A DNA stretch of 64,000 bases from Malachius bipustulatus (GCA_910589415.1 OU342630.1:18633867-18697866); one strand, 5' to 3'; numbered from the stretch's first letter, positions 23,347 through 34,765 are shown. The notes: generated from the letters alone by a model not told the origin. Made by a program: numbers and translations.

Positions 23347-24012
23347 TATAGTTTATTACACATACTCTTTTTCAAAAGTATTATAAAATGGGTAGCTATT
23401 AAATAAATTTCCTGATAGTAGAGCTGCACATATTTCTTCTTTCTAATTTTTTTTTCTAACCCTGTAGCTGCGCGAATATTCTTTTGAATTCGAGGCCAAA
23501 GAAAAGAGGCAACCAACTGACGTTCCTGGAGAGAGACCGTAATTAAAAATATATTTCCTTAGTCAATATACATGCATATCTGGATTTGCTGGTTTGCAGT
23601 TTACAGGTCAGCCGAAATAGTTCGTAGCTTCCCGGATACTATAATTATTCCTAACCCCAATTATCAGTAGCTGCACTGTTAAATCAACCACTTAATTCGC
23701 CCCTAATTACACGCTCCTAGTCCATTCACCCTTTAATAATACATTCCATCCTCTAATTAATCGTATACAGAGTATTCTTTTGCCCAGCTAGATTCATCCG
23801 CTCGTTTAAAAGTGGTCACACAGTTAAGTTTTCAAAGTACTATAATGACAACTAAGTTCAACGATTTCTAATCAAAGAGGCGCAGTGGTTTAATTCACTG
23901 TTCACAAAATAATGACCGGATCAGGGGAGGTCTGGCTTTCGTTGGTAGCAGTCGAAGTAACTTTTTTAATAAAGTTGAACGCAGTGTGTATGAACTTGAA
24001 CTAACTAGGTAC
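23347..24012. other. Gene-free stretch
   Basis: No gene or complete repeat recognised. Confidence 0.5.
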
Positions 24013-24997
24013 TGTTATGGAAAACTGAGTTCAGATGAAGCTAAAAAGTGATTTCAAAATTTAATTGAATTTGAATATTATGACAATTTCACTTTATGGC
24101 TTGTGAAAAATGAAATTTATTAATAATTAGAAATTATAAAATGTCAAAACGAAATTACTTTGGATTGTTATAAAATCCAGAAATGAAAAAGAAAAAAATT
24201 AAGGGGAACAATGTTTACGTAGCAACGAGAACGTGAAAATTTGAGAGATTCGAATTTACAAAAGTAACTGTAATTGTAAAAAAGTAAAAAAGGTGAAAAA
24301 TTATTTTTTGGAAAAACTAATGAGATGAACAAGTGATAACAACGAGAGAAATGATTAGAGATGATGAAGATAAGTAACGGAAAGGAAAGATTTATTTGTA
24401 AAGGGAAGAGAACCAGCAAGAAGAGGAGAAAGAGACTTTGAGAACGAGAGACGAGAGAAAGGTTTGAATCGTAATGGGAAAAGGAATAACTTGAGACGGT
24501 ATCGGAAGACCAGGAAAAGAATTTGAGAAAAGCGCTGTGAGAGAAAGAGTAGAGAAGAAGAGAAGCAGAGTGACGAAGAGAGAGGATTATAAGATTTATA
24601 TTTAGATAGATAGAATAGTATAGAATTTAGAATTAGAAGAAGAGGTTTATAAAAAAAAGGAGATTGTAAGATTTTGGCATGGCTCTTAGTTTAAAATTTT
24701 AGAGTGTAGTATAATAAATTTTAAGAAGCAGTCCATGCATGAGCTCAAGGTAGATTTTGTAATTTTTTAAATGAAAATTTTGTTACAAGTTACAAGTCAT
24801 AAATTAGACGGTTTGTTCTATTAAATTTTAAATTTTGGTGCAAGCCAAGTTGAATTAAAAACCAATTTTTTTTCAACTGAACTCAACTGGGAAACAAAGT
24901 GCCCTCTTAAATAAGAATAAATAATTTTCTTTTATGGTTCAATTAAAAAAGTTACAGTAATTAAGTTATAAATTGGAGAAAAGGGAATACCATAACA
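24013..24997. mobile_element. Possible solo LTR with strongly purine-skewed core
   Basis: The block starts TGTTATGG and ends CCATAACA, a perfect 8-bp terminal inverted repeat of LTR type (TG...CA). The flanks GTAC and CTAC could be a mutated 4-bp duplication. From about 24,170 to 24,660 the plus strand is dominated by A and G (AGAGAAGAAGAGAAG-like runs). AATAAA-like signals lie near 24,905. No coding sequence is present and no second LTR was found in the window. Confidence 0.45.
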
Positions 24998-26154
24998 CTA
25001 CATACAGTGTGACCCATTTGTTCTTGAAACACTCTGTATAATCCTAATTTATGGTGCGATTTTAGAAGGATTTCTTTTAAATCATAGAGCTTGATAAACT
25101 ATATTTTGGGTGCAAAAAGCGTCTCATTCCTACAAAATCCAAGGCCTACTAGATCAGTGTTTACTTGTAAAATCTCAAAAATTCATATTAGCGATTTTTT
25201 TAGAAATGGTAATTTCACGTCAAAAGCGAACTCAAAGAAAAGAAAAGACGGTCACAGACACATTTGTAGAGAAATAAATAGTTTTACAAACGAATAGAAA
25301 CCACCAAGCCGAGCTGTGATTCGAAGCACAGACGTTTAGCAGCGTCAACGGCTTCAGTCATTGAGTTTATTATGCGTTTAGTGGGTTTAGTTCATATTTT
25401 CGGGTGGCTTTGTGGACCTTAGCTTTGCTTTTCATCCTTAAACGACCACCTTGCAGATAAAAAGTGTCACTTATCGTCTTTTTGGGACACAAATAACTAT
25501 TTCCCATCAAGACCTTAAAAACGAGAGAATTGTGTTGGTTTTTCAAAATGAGCCGCTCATTAAGCAATTATTAATCATTATACAATTATTTAATTATAAA
25601 TATTATAATAATTTATTATACAATTATTATGTATATTGAATCGAATTGAATCTGATTTATCAGGTTTATCCCTAAAACTACATAAAATCAAACGCTTACA
25701 TTGCAAACTGCCATAAATTACCAACTAATTTTACATTTAGCTGTATTGATTGCAGCCACGTATAAACATAAATAGGTATGCATATTTAACTTTAGAGAAA
25801 ATGGTAGTAAGGATCGATTTTATGTCAATCGTGTTTGCAAGGATTACACAATTCGCTATCTGCGGAGGGTGTTTACTACCGAAATTAATGGTATCCCAGG
25901 GGACTACATATAATGGACACACATAACCACGTTCCCTTAACCATAAACACGTCAAGCGGACATAAATTGATGTTATACTGCACGAGATCATTATACATAT
26001 CCCTGAGGAACTCCAACTTAGGAATAATAAAAATATGTATTACATTTGTTGGTATCCAAACGTGACCGGTAATCAGAAAATCAGTTACTTGTCTATTGAT
26101 ATAACACGGTGGAACTCAAAGATACGTATAAATTCGTTTATACATACATAGAGT
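24998..26154. other. Gene-free stretch
   Basis: No gene recognised. Small open frames at 25,091-25,297, 25,370-25,567 and 25,737-25,991 have no recognisable family or start context. Confidence 0.45.
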
Positions 26155-26745
26155 GAGGACGTTTATAGCTCTCCCTGATCTTAAATTTTTACCCAAATGA
26201 GATAGAACTTTCAAACAAAACTAAATTAAATAAACTAAATAAAAATGTCATGAATATTTTTTGACATAAATCAATTTTTGACATAAAATTGATCTGTCAA
26301 ATGTCAAAGGTGACGTTGCAGTCGCTGTCAATTTAAAAATTTTGACGGGTATGGGGCGTTCGCGTGTTACACAAAAATTATGATACTTTTAAATTTTGAC
26401 AAGTCGGTTCAGAATTTAAAATGCCCCCCTTCCCGCCCTATAAACGTCGTTGAAAAAAATTATTAAAACTGAAAATTAGCAAAGTTTTATGTAGATAATT
26501 AAAATACCTTTGAAATGAGGTCTCACACGAGCCCCCATGTCCCTCAAAGACTGCAACATCATCTTTGACATTTGACAGATCAGTTTTGCGTCAAAAAGTG
26601 GTAAAATTCATGAAATTTGATTGAGTTTTTGTTTCAAAGTTGTAGCTCATTCGGTTGATCATTCACTCATTTGGGTTCAGGGGGGACTATGAAGGTCAAT
26701 TTACATCAAACGGTTTTAGATGTAAATTGACCTTCAACGTCCTAA
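26155..26745. mobile_element. Inverted-repeat element (foldback-like MITE)
   Basis: The left arm (26,155-26,390) and right arm (26,470-26,745) are diverged inverted copies. Shared blocks include GATCTGTCAAATGTCAAAG and its complement, ACCCAAATGAG, and TTCATGAA-like sequence. A related arrangement (GAGACCTCACATGA, then ACTGCAACGTCAT) appears near 58,215-58,270, and GGTCTCACATGA near 59,541. Non-coding. Confidence 0.6.
26691..26735. repeat. Perfect 17-bp hairpin
   Basis: GAAGGTCAATTTACATC (26,691-26,707) and its exact complement (26,719-26,735) enclose an 11-nt loop. It lies at the right end of the inverted-repeat element. Confidence 0.85.
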
Positions 26746-28000
26746 TTGTATAAAAACCAGAACATTTTAAAATATTCTAAGAAAAGTTGTTTTTTGTTTA
26801 AGAAAATAATTGTTTAGATGCACGCAACTCAGACTCCACATTGCAATCCTCCCTGTAGAACCTGATCTAACCTGACCTGACCTGACCGGACCTGACTACT
26901 TCTTCGATTTTTTTCAAGTTGTAGGGGTTTTATTAGCTCCTTTAATTGAATGCATCAAACATCATCGTAAATCATCTATGGTAAATGGGCCAAAATGCTT
27001 TTACATTAAAAAAAACTGATCTGTATTTTTTTTCTTCAACTGGCAGTGATGGTAACCTTGAATTTTAAAATACTAGTGATAGGTATCAATAATTTTCCAC
27101 TAGTTACAATAAATTTTCCGTCATTTTTCCGCAGTTATAAAAAGCGTGCCTTCTTAGTGACGTTTTAAAAATGAAAAGAGAGGCTTTACGTGCCATAATT
27201 AGATCAGTAGCGTTTACAAGTTTCTTATCTGAAAAAATCTTTCATGTAATAAATTTCTGTTTCATGCATCAATATGATATGGAAGTTCTTAGACCTACCA
27301 CAGAATAGACTTATTCAATTAGATATGCAGCTGCGACGCACGAGTAAAATATGACCCGTTACAGGATTGGAGATTTTTATTATGAAGTCTTTGTCTCCGC
27401 AGTATTAGTATTCGGAAGTCACATTTTCATCTTTTAATATTTCCACAGAACCATTCTGTCCGTGGAAATTCTCATTTTAGAATTTTATTGCTTGAAATAT
27501 TATCAAACGGTAAAGAGGTCAGCTATCAAATTTTATTAGAACTTTGAGAAGATGTATATAAAGTCCCTGTTTCGGGCACTTTGAGCTCACCTGCTTTGTT
27601 CATTGAACTTTTATTAAAGGATCGTAAACTTATCATTGAAAGCAATCTACTGCTTCTGATTTACTCAAATTGAGTTCATGCTGAATATTAAAAATAGTAT
27701 CTTACAGGCTGGGGAGTCGAGGGTAATAAGTGTCTTTTTGTGATGGAAAATATAGCCAGAAATCGCCAAGAATTGCTTTGTGAATTGCAAAGGCTGCAAT
27801 TAGTTATTATACCTAATACGACGCATTTTGATCAAAACAATTTGAAATGTACCGGGTATGGGCATTTAAGAATGGAGAGCGGCCATATCTTGGGAAATAT
27901 TGATCCTACAGTTTCAAAATGAAAATTTTCCAGACATAAGTGACTATGCGAAATGCAATGAAAATATTTTCAAGATGGTCGCACTTCCGGAAATACCGGA
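26746..28000. other. Gene-free stretch
   Basis: Holds the telomere-like tract at 26,861-26,896 and otherwise nothing recognised. A TATATAAAG near 27,553 could be a promoter, but the 60-codon frame at 27,740 is not convincing. Confidence 0.45.
26861..26896. repeat. Interstitial telomere-like (CCTGA)n tract
   Basis: Imperfect tandem array: CCTGA, TCTAA, three CCTGA, CCGGA, CCTGA. On the other strand this is TCAGG with a TTAGA-like variant. Confidence 0.5.
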
Positions 28001-28270
28001 AGTTGACACCTACATCATTATTTTAACGGGGATACCCTGTTTATTATTGTATTTTTAAATTACCTGGCAAAATCGAATACAGGTGGTTTTCACAATTGGA
28101 ATTTAGGTTGAGTAGTTTATGAGTTATAAACAAGTGAAAATCGCAGTTTTCAATTTTCAAAGCATCTCACATTGAAAACGGCTCAAGATATTTAAAAACG
28201 GCTTACATGTCCCTATCTTAACTTTTTCAAGGTATTCTATTATGTAGTTTAGATTTTTCTACAGGGTGAT
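28001..28270. repeat. Dispersed repeat, best-preserved plus copy
   Basis: Contains GAGTTATAAACAAGTGAAAA (about 28,129), ACGGCTCAAGATAT, ACATGTCCCTATCTTAACTT and an ACAGGGTGATG end. The same order is found at about 8114, 15,584 (minus), 22,901 and 46,673. It is probably part of a MITE family whose other end is not resolved. Confidence 0.6.
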
Positions 28271-28624
28271 GAAAAATCTGTTAATTTTCATCAACCCGTA
28301 TAAAAATTACAAAATATTGAATAGTAGACTTAGTAGAGTAGTCTATTCGACTTTATCTGAGTGTGTTGCGTAGTCATGGTTACCTACTGTTATTCATAAC
28401 TGTTTTTCATTTATAGGTTTTTTAGGAAAATCTTTAATTTTACTGCGAGTTGCAAAATATGTCAAATTATCGCAATTTCAATCATGCATAACTCCGAATC
28501 CTTCATTAGATAGTATGCAGAAAATAATCCGAAACAGTATTTCTCGCACACGATGATCTTGAGTAACACCTATTACTAGATCTGTCACTACTCCCTAACT
28601 CCGTTACACCAACTTTAGGGTGTA

Positions 28625-30383
28625 CTTGCTGTTTGAGCAAACCTTGGTTCAACGAAAGATGCAAGGAAGCTGTCGCCGCCAAACAACTGCTGGCTTTTAG
28701 CCAATGGCGAGAGAGCCCTGACGCCATAAACTACCACAATTTGATCCTTGCTTAAAACAGATGCAAAGAAATAATAGATCAAACCAAGAAAGCTCACAAC
28801 CAAAGAATTAGGAACAAACTTCTCTCCTACCCTAACGGTTCGAAATCTTTTTGGTGGGTCATTAAGGCAGTCAGCCAGAACTTCACCAGATCCACGATTC
28901 CACCACTTACACGGATAGACGGGACTATCGCATCCACGGCTACTGAGAAGACGTACTTATTGGCGGGAGTATCTTCTTCATACTCTTCCGTTGACTTTCA
29001 GGGAAGAACTCCGCTAATCATCCCTTCTGTGGGGCCCAAAATGTCAGATATTGATTTCCGACAGCATGTCATAAAGCGCATTATGGTAACTTCAGACCTA
29101 AACAAAGCTTCTGGGCCCGATTACGTACCTGTTATCGTTACTTAAAAAATGCGCAACGTTTTCTGTCGATTTTTCAATCTGTCGTATAAAATAGGAATAT
29201 TTCCTTCCTGCTGGAAATGTGCACGGGTCCAACCAATTCTCAAGAAAGGCGAAAGGCAAAAAGACTATACCAAGTAGTGATGTAAAATACCCGGGTATTT
29301 ATTTTTGGGGTAAGAATCGGGTAAATACCCAGGGCATTTTGGTCAAGCATGTTATATAACAGTCATATAACAAATATGATTAGGTTTAGGTATCAAATTA
29401 GATTGTGCTTTTTTTGTGAAATTTCAAATCACGTCTTTGCTATTTTAGGTCTATGTATAATATGTTCCTGTAAATTGTCTGACTATACATATAAGTAGAC
29501 GATCTAAAAAAAAAACAAGTTGACAGGTGTTCTGCACTTCTGATATGTCAATTCAGAGTCAGAACAGAATCGGTTCTGTTCTTTTTCCTTTTTTAGTTCA
29601 GCTGCTAGTGGCACTAAGACCTGTTGCTCACTTACTTTGGGCAGTATTACTTTGGGTATTTATTCAGGTAGGTAAATATCCTTCGGGTAAATACCCGGGT
29701 AAATACCCAATTTATATTTACCTACCCGTTGGATAAATACCCAATCCACATCAATAATACCAAGTAACTATCGACTAGTGGCACTGCTTTCAGTAATATC
29801 CAAGATTATGGAGAAAGCTATTAACCAACATCTTTTAAAATACTTAGAAGGAGCTGATATAATCAGCGACCACCAATACGGATTCCGCAAACAAAGGTCA
29901 ATTGGTGACCTCCTCACGTCACCGAGCTGTGGAACAACGCAATCGAGCACCATGGCGAGTCTCGAGGGGTTGCGCTTCATATTTCTAGAGATTTCGACCG
30001 TGTCTGGCATGATGGACTGTTGGCAAAACTGGAGGCTTATGGCATGCCCGAGAAATTCTGCTTGTGGCTTGCGAGTTATCTCGAAGATCGCTCATTACAG
30101 GTGACAGTCGATGGAGTTCTTTTTGAGACCTTTTTCATCAATGCCGGTGTGCCTTAGGGATAAATTTTATCTCCGACTCTCTTTCTAATATTTATCAACG
30201 ACTTGCTTGAAATAACAAAAAATCCAATATACAGTTTTGCAGATGACAGTACACTCATATCTTCTTATAAGAATTCAACCTGCAGCGATTTAAGGCCAAT
30301 GTGAATCGACATCTCCGCTCATGCGCCGCTCCCAAAGCGTTAAAGGGATTTCCTGCAGTGCATGCACATTTTCAATTAAAAAA
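28625..30383 (+). pseudogene. CR1/Jockey-like LINE copy 2, 5'-truncated and split
   Basis: Same family as the minus-strand LINE at 1669-4584. It starts within the region after the endonuclease (PWFNERCKEAVAAKQLL), runs through NKASGPDYVPV and breaks at the hAT-type insertion 29,275-29,756. It resumes with VALLSVISKIMEKAINQHLL and continues to the NDLLE segment. Near 30,266 about 730 nt present in copy 1, including most of the thumb, are missing. The end (FKANVNRHLRS to CSACTFSIKK) then joins directly. Multiple stops and frameshifts are present. The 3' end is a short A-run at about 30,380. Confidence 0.88.
29275..29756. mobile_element. hAT-type MITE with 8-bp target duplication
   Basis: The ends are TAGTGATGT and ACATCAATA (one mismatch). 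The interior is rich in AAATACCCGGGTA-like repeats in both orientations. The direct repeat ATACCAAG flanks it exactly (29,267-29,274 and 29,757-29,764). LINE copy 1 carries the empty site with a single ATACCAAG, which confirms the boundaries. Non-coding, 482 bp. Confidence 0.88.
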
Positions 30384-30940
30384 ATTATTTGCCAAAAAAT
30401 TTTGACATAATTTGTGATTTAGGTATTTTGCCAACCTTTATTAATGGCATAAAGATATATTTATGTTGGATAAAAAATTAATAATAATAATTTTATAAAA
30501 TATTGAAAGTGTTGATTATTTTCCTGTTACAATTTACCACAAACATTGTTACTTTTTGCTCCAACATTGGGGTGGAAAGTAATGCGTTTTCGTTCCAAAA
30601 ATAGTTTTTTTTCGTTATGGGTTTTACAAAACATACCAAAAAAATATACCAAAAAGGTATAGCTAAATAATAAATTTAATGCATAATATTGGTTGAGTAG
30701 TGAAATTTGTTTCACTCTATGAAAAATTAAATATAAACTAAAAAATGTTACTTTCTCCCCGGTCTCAATGACAAATAATAAAAATAAAAAATACCAAAAA
30801 AACGTGGATACAAAATTGAATATCTGTAAAAATTGTGCTATATTTAGCTATATTTTATAAGTATGCTTTTTAAGGCAATTTAGTTCGATATTCCTAAAAA
30901 ATATTAAAAAATAGTAGATGATGGAAAGAAATCTGATGGA
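30384..30940. other. Gene-free AT-rich stretch
   Basis: Very AT-rich with no recognised gene. Confidence 0.5.
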
Positions 30941-31323
30941 ATGACATTGACTCCATGGCAAAGAGGCAATTGGTTGCTGTGGGATTATATTGTGCAGACA
31001 CCTATGCAGCATCTTACCTTCATTCCACTTCCTCCAATCCTGGATCTGCGGAAATACTGCAGAATAAAAATAAACAAATACCGAAATCTTGAAGATCGTT
31101 TCATTTTTGTTCCTGTCGGACAAGAAACTTCAAGAGTATAGGGTAAAGAAGCCTGAGATTTCTAGCATCGGTTAGTCAGAAAATTACGGATGTCACGGAG
31201 AAATCCCGTGCGACGTATTCTCTTTTCCAACGTATGAGCATTGCTCTACAAAGAAGCAATGCAGCTTCAATGTTGGGAACACTTCCACCTGGGAGGGAGT
31301 TTTCTAGAAAATTTTATTTGTGA
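30941..31323 (+). pseudogene. RT-protein C-terminal domain relic
   Basis: The first frame reads TLTPWQRGNWLLWDY and FIFVPVGQETSR. After a frame change near 31,150 it continues with DVTEKSRATYSLFQRMSIAL and SNAASMLGTLPPG, ending TGA at 31,321. From memory this order (PW.RG..L.WD, FVP...ET, then the QRMSIAxQR.NA module) is found at the C-terminus of RT-encoding proteins in many invertebrate genomes. No RT core is visible upstream, so this is a truncated relic. Exact clade unknown. Confidence 0.5.
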
Positions 31324-31494
31324 TCCGTTTTTTTATTTATTTTTATTTTTTTTAAATATTTATAATGTTTGATGTTTCATGTTCCATGTTTGTAAGTATT
31401 TAAAGAATGAAATACATTATTGTACGCCACTGGGTGTTCCGGTTATACCAGATGTTTTCCCAAATAACAGTTATTGTATAGAAAACCTGTATTC

Positions 31495-31665
31495 AATTTT
31501 CAGAATTATTGATTCACTCTGTAGAAAGATACCAGTTTCGGAAATCGACAATTAAACACCCGGTATCCCGTTAAAAAACCGTTTCGGAAAAAAAATAATT
31601 TTTTTTTTATTTTACCTTTATCTACAAGCCCTTCAATTTATTAAACTTACCACTGAATCACCATG
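31495..31665. mobile_element. Half copy of the 19,676 MITE
   Basis: Matches the right half of the MITE at 19,676-20,208 (TCAGAATTATT, CACTCTGTAGAAAG, CTACAAGCCC, CCACTGAATCACC) and ends before TA (31,666-31,667). The left half is missing. Confidence 0.65.
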
Positions 31666-31667
31666 TA

Positions 31668-32499
31668 AAATATTATGATAATATAAAATAAACTGGACGC
31701 TAGAGAATAAATTTACGCTCCCTTGAAACAAAAATACCTCTCTGAGCTTTTCACGGTGCGTTTCACAATAACTGTACCACGAATGAAACTGTTCATAATC
31801 GTTAATTAAAAACTCATATGCAAATTTAACTAATAATACGGAGTTGTTTATGGTTTCATTCAGTAAAATTATTTTTTTTATTTTACACATTGGCAAAGCC
31901 GCTATTCTATTCGCTTATAAAACCCAAGAGATTAAAAATTTATCTTGTAGATATAGGGGATATATTTTTGGGGTAAGTATGTAAGATGAAAATATTCTTA
32001 TTTAATTAGACAAAAAGTAGATACTGTAATTAATAATTAATTACTGTTTCGTGGTGTTATGTACCTCTAGGTAGATGGCATAATATATGCACGATTATCG
32101 TATCGGATTAATATTAAATAGGAAATAACGTATAAACAACAATAAAACCAAGAACTAATAAATAATTAATTTATAATAATGAGGATATAGTGGTACATTT
32201 AATGCGGATATACGTTTACTGAATTTTATGTTAATGTGATATGTAACATAATGTTACATATATATTTCTTGAGACAAATACATAATTATATAGTATTTAT
32301 GCTAATGTGAACAATAAAGGTTAACAACTTGATCCAAACACGCACCTAGCGTCTTTTATTTAACTATCAAATCAGTATTACAACATCACATATAGAAACT
32401 AATTATAATAGTTCACGCCCTTTCCTAACAATAATCTGATTAGACAAACACAAGGCTAAACACCCGAATTTCCCTTAATTATTTTCCGTATTCTCTACA
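31668..32499. other. Upstream region of the cuticle-type gene
   Basis: AT-rich with no gene recognised. It may hold cis-regulatory sequence for the downstream gene, but no specific site can be supported. Confidence 0.4.
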
Positions 32500-32536
32500 T
32501 ATAAAAGCTCTCATGATCATAGCTTAAGTATCAGTC
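32500..32536 (+). promoter_or_regulatory. TATA box and initiator
   Basis: TATAAAA at 32,500-32,506 and an arthropod initiator-like TCAGTC at 32,531-32,536 are about 31 bp apart, the usual distance. They give a 5' UTR of about 50 nt before the ATG at 32,582. Confidence 0.75.
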
Positions 32537-32581
32537 ATATCTGTCGCTAGCTAAGCAACGAAAGACAACAAAAAACGCAAC

Positions 32582-32839
32582 ATGTTGAAATTCGTAGTAT
32601 TCTTCGCCATCCTGGCCATCGCCTTCGCCAAACCCGGCGGTCTTGTCGGTTACTCAGGGCATCTGGGGTACGCTCACGCCGCCCCCTTGGTCACCGCTCA
32701 CGCTGCTCCTCTGGTCCACGCTCACAGTGCTCCTCTGGTCCACGCTCATGCTGCCCCCTTGGTCCACGCTGCTCCACTGGCTTACTCTTCTTTCGGCCAT
32801 GGTCATCTGGGATATGGACATCATGGTTTGTACTACTGA
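32582..32839 (+). CDS. Small AAPLV/His-rich secreted protein, cuticle-protein-like
   Basis: The 85-residue product starts with a clear signal peptide (MLKFVVFFAILAIAFA, cleavage likely before KPGG). The mature part has four APLV-centred repeats (AAPLVTAH, AAPLVHAH, SAPLVHAH, AAPLVHAA) and ends in Gly/His/Tyr-rich sequence (GHGHLGYGHHGLYY). It lacks a chitin-binding R&R motif and fits the low-complexity alanine/proline cuticle proteins of insects, secreted by epidermal cells into the cuticle. The coding region has no intron, whereas many such genes split after the first codons. A TATA box and initiator lie upstream, and AATAAA at 32,918-32,923 marks the 3' end. It has no disabling change and is the only likely host protein gene here. 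Confidence 0.85.
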   Translation: MLKFVVFFAILAIAFAKPGGLVGYSGHLGYAHAAPLVTAHAAPLVHAHSAPLVHAHAAPLVHAAPLAYSSFGHGHLGYGHHGLYY

Positions 32840-32917
32840 GAGATTTATTGAGACCTTAGTTGTGGTCGATGTATTTATTAAACATCTATGTACAAATATC
32901 CATGTCATAAGCTTGTA

Positions 32918-32923
32918 ATAAAG
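32918..32923 (+). terminator. Polyadenylation signal of the cuticle-type gene
   Basis: AATAAA about 80 nt after the stop codon, in the expected place. Confidence 0.7.
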
Positions 32924-32940
32924 TCACTCATTCCGTATAT

Positions 32941-33967
32941 TGTTTTTGTTTTGAATACTAATCATTTTTGACATCATATTCAAATAGTGAAAATATATAC
33001 CTGCTAGATTTGAGAGATTGGTATAGTTGCAAAGTTAATTGAAACGACAAAAAAATAAAAAGCGGCAGATAATTCGCCCGTTCTTTGATGATGAAACATA
33101 GGTGACGATAACACAAGTTTAAATATATTTTTGATAAATTTTATAAAATTTAAATTGCTAAACGAAAAATTCCAATTCGAGGTCACTATAAAAATATTTT
33201 TTTTTAAACACAACCATATTATCGTGATTTCCATTATTTTAGTTATTTTATTTTAATTAAATTTCTTTACATTATAATATAGGTAGGTACCTAGGTGCCT
33301 AACTTAGACACCTATAAGAATCAACAATAGTTTTAGTAAATCAAAATAATAACATTGTTTACTTATTGATCATCAATAAGTATGCAGAGATTCTACAAAG
33401 TAGGGGTTGAAAACATTTAATTTCTTAATAACATTGTTTATTATTTTATACTTTTTGTACTTGAATCCCCTTTAGATTTTTTAAATATGGCTTACTGTTC
33501 TTTCGGAAATTTCTAAAGAAAGAAGAAATTTATCTATCAGTATTATAGGTATAGATATTCCCGAATAAATAACAAAAGTAACATAATAAATATTAAATCG
33601 CTAATTATATTATGGATAATATGTACCTAATACCAAAACACTATTGCCTGTTCCACAATTTACATAGTATATTGTAAAACAAGTGCATATATTATGTAGT
33701 ACATAGCAAATTTCTCACGAGTGTGGAAATGTTGCGGTACGAGAGGAAGTCGAGAAACTGCTTTTGTGCACGTGTTCCACCCTATACTTTTTCTAAGAGC
33801 ATAACAAGACCATTTTTTATTAAATTAAACGGTGGTGTTTACATCAGAATCGGAATGACTCTCAGTCTCAATAGTATCCATCACTCCAAGTAACTGAAAT
33901 TATTATTCACCACACTTTAACGCTTAACCCCGCCAATAATATTCACAATTCACTTATAAACTTTATA
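32941..33967. other. Gene-free stretch
   Basis: AT-rich, with no gene recognised. Confidence 0.5.
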
Positions 33968-34276
33968 CAAGGTGTCCAGGTATGAGTGTAAGAGCTACAC
34001 GTGGCGACCTTCCTTGGACTATTTTGAGTAAAAAATCTGCATACAATAATGCTCTAAACGTCTTCACGGTGCCACAGGAGGTCATCAAAGTTAGAAATTC
34101 TGGGTCACAAATATGTATATTATTGAACTTCTATTTCCTTTTGCAGTTACGGTTAACATTTTCAAAGACTTTTGCAAAGTCTTATTTCATTTAATTTTCG
34201 TAACAGTGCAATTATTAACTTTTTTAACATTTCCTAATTTTTTTTTTAGAAATGTTAAAAAAGTTAATAATTGCAC

Positions 34277-34765
34277 TGTTTGTGAATGAGCCTAGACGAA
34301 TCTAGGTTCTCGAAAAAATTGAAGTATACCTACGAATAGGTATTAATAAGTGGACTGTATGAATCGGAATTTAAAACGCTATGAATCGCCTGACAACTGA
34401 ACCACTTACCTTTTGGCGAAGCTGGGGGTGGATTCGGTTCTAGGCCTAGAAATGGAGCTTGTAGAAGTGGCAGAGCACGAACGAGACGACAAATTTTGGC
34501 ACCAGCGTACCGCGGCGTATTTTCAGCTAACGAAAAACCAACGAACCTCTTTTCGAGGCGGCGACACGACGACTCTTCTTCCTCTCGACGCAGAAGCAAG
34601 TGGGGAAGCCAGGCGATTATTCTTTTCGCGTAAAATAAAATAAATATCCCGAGCAACTCAATTAAATCAATGGAAATGGCAAATTCTAATTATTTCCCTA
34701 CCCAAAACAAAACAAAAGTATTATTTACAAAAATATAAAAAAACATTTTAGTTGGGGCTTTAACA
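34277..34765 (-). repeat. 3' LTR of the BEL element
   Basis: 489 bp, TG...CA ends on either strand. Nearly identical to the 5' LTR. Confidence 0.95.

Noticed and set aside
25737..25991. 84-codon minus-strand frame with several Cys
   Set aside because: No family, motif pattern or regulatory context is visible. It is consistent with chance.
27540..27922. Possible small gene: TATATAAAG near 27,553 and a 60-codon frame at 27,740
   Set aside because: The frame is short with no signal peptide or known motif, and it lies about 190 bp from the TATA-like site. Not enough support.
33982..34194. 70-codon frame, with a similar frame at 40,136-40,345 on the other strand
   Set aside because: Both are the arms of the palindromic MITE. 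The likeness comes from the inverted repeat, not from selection on a protein.
34330..34656. 108-codon open frame, repeated at 39,683-40,009
   Set aside because: It lies entirely inside the BEL LTRs and is duplicated because the LTRs are duplicated. It has no recognisable domain.
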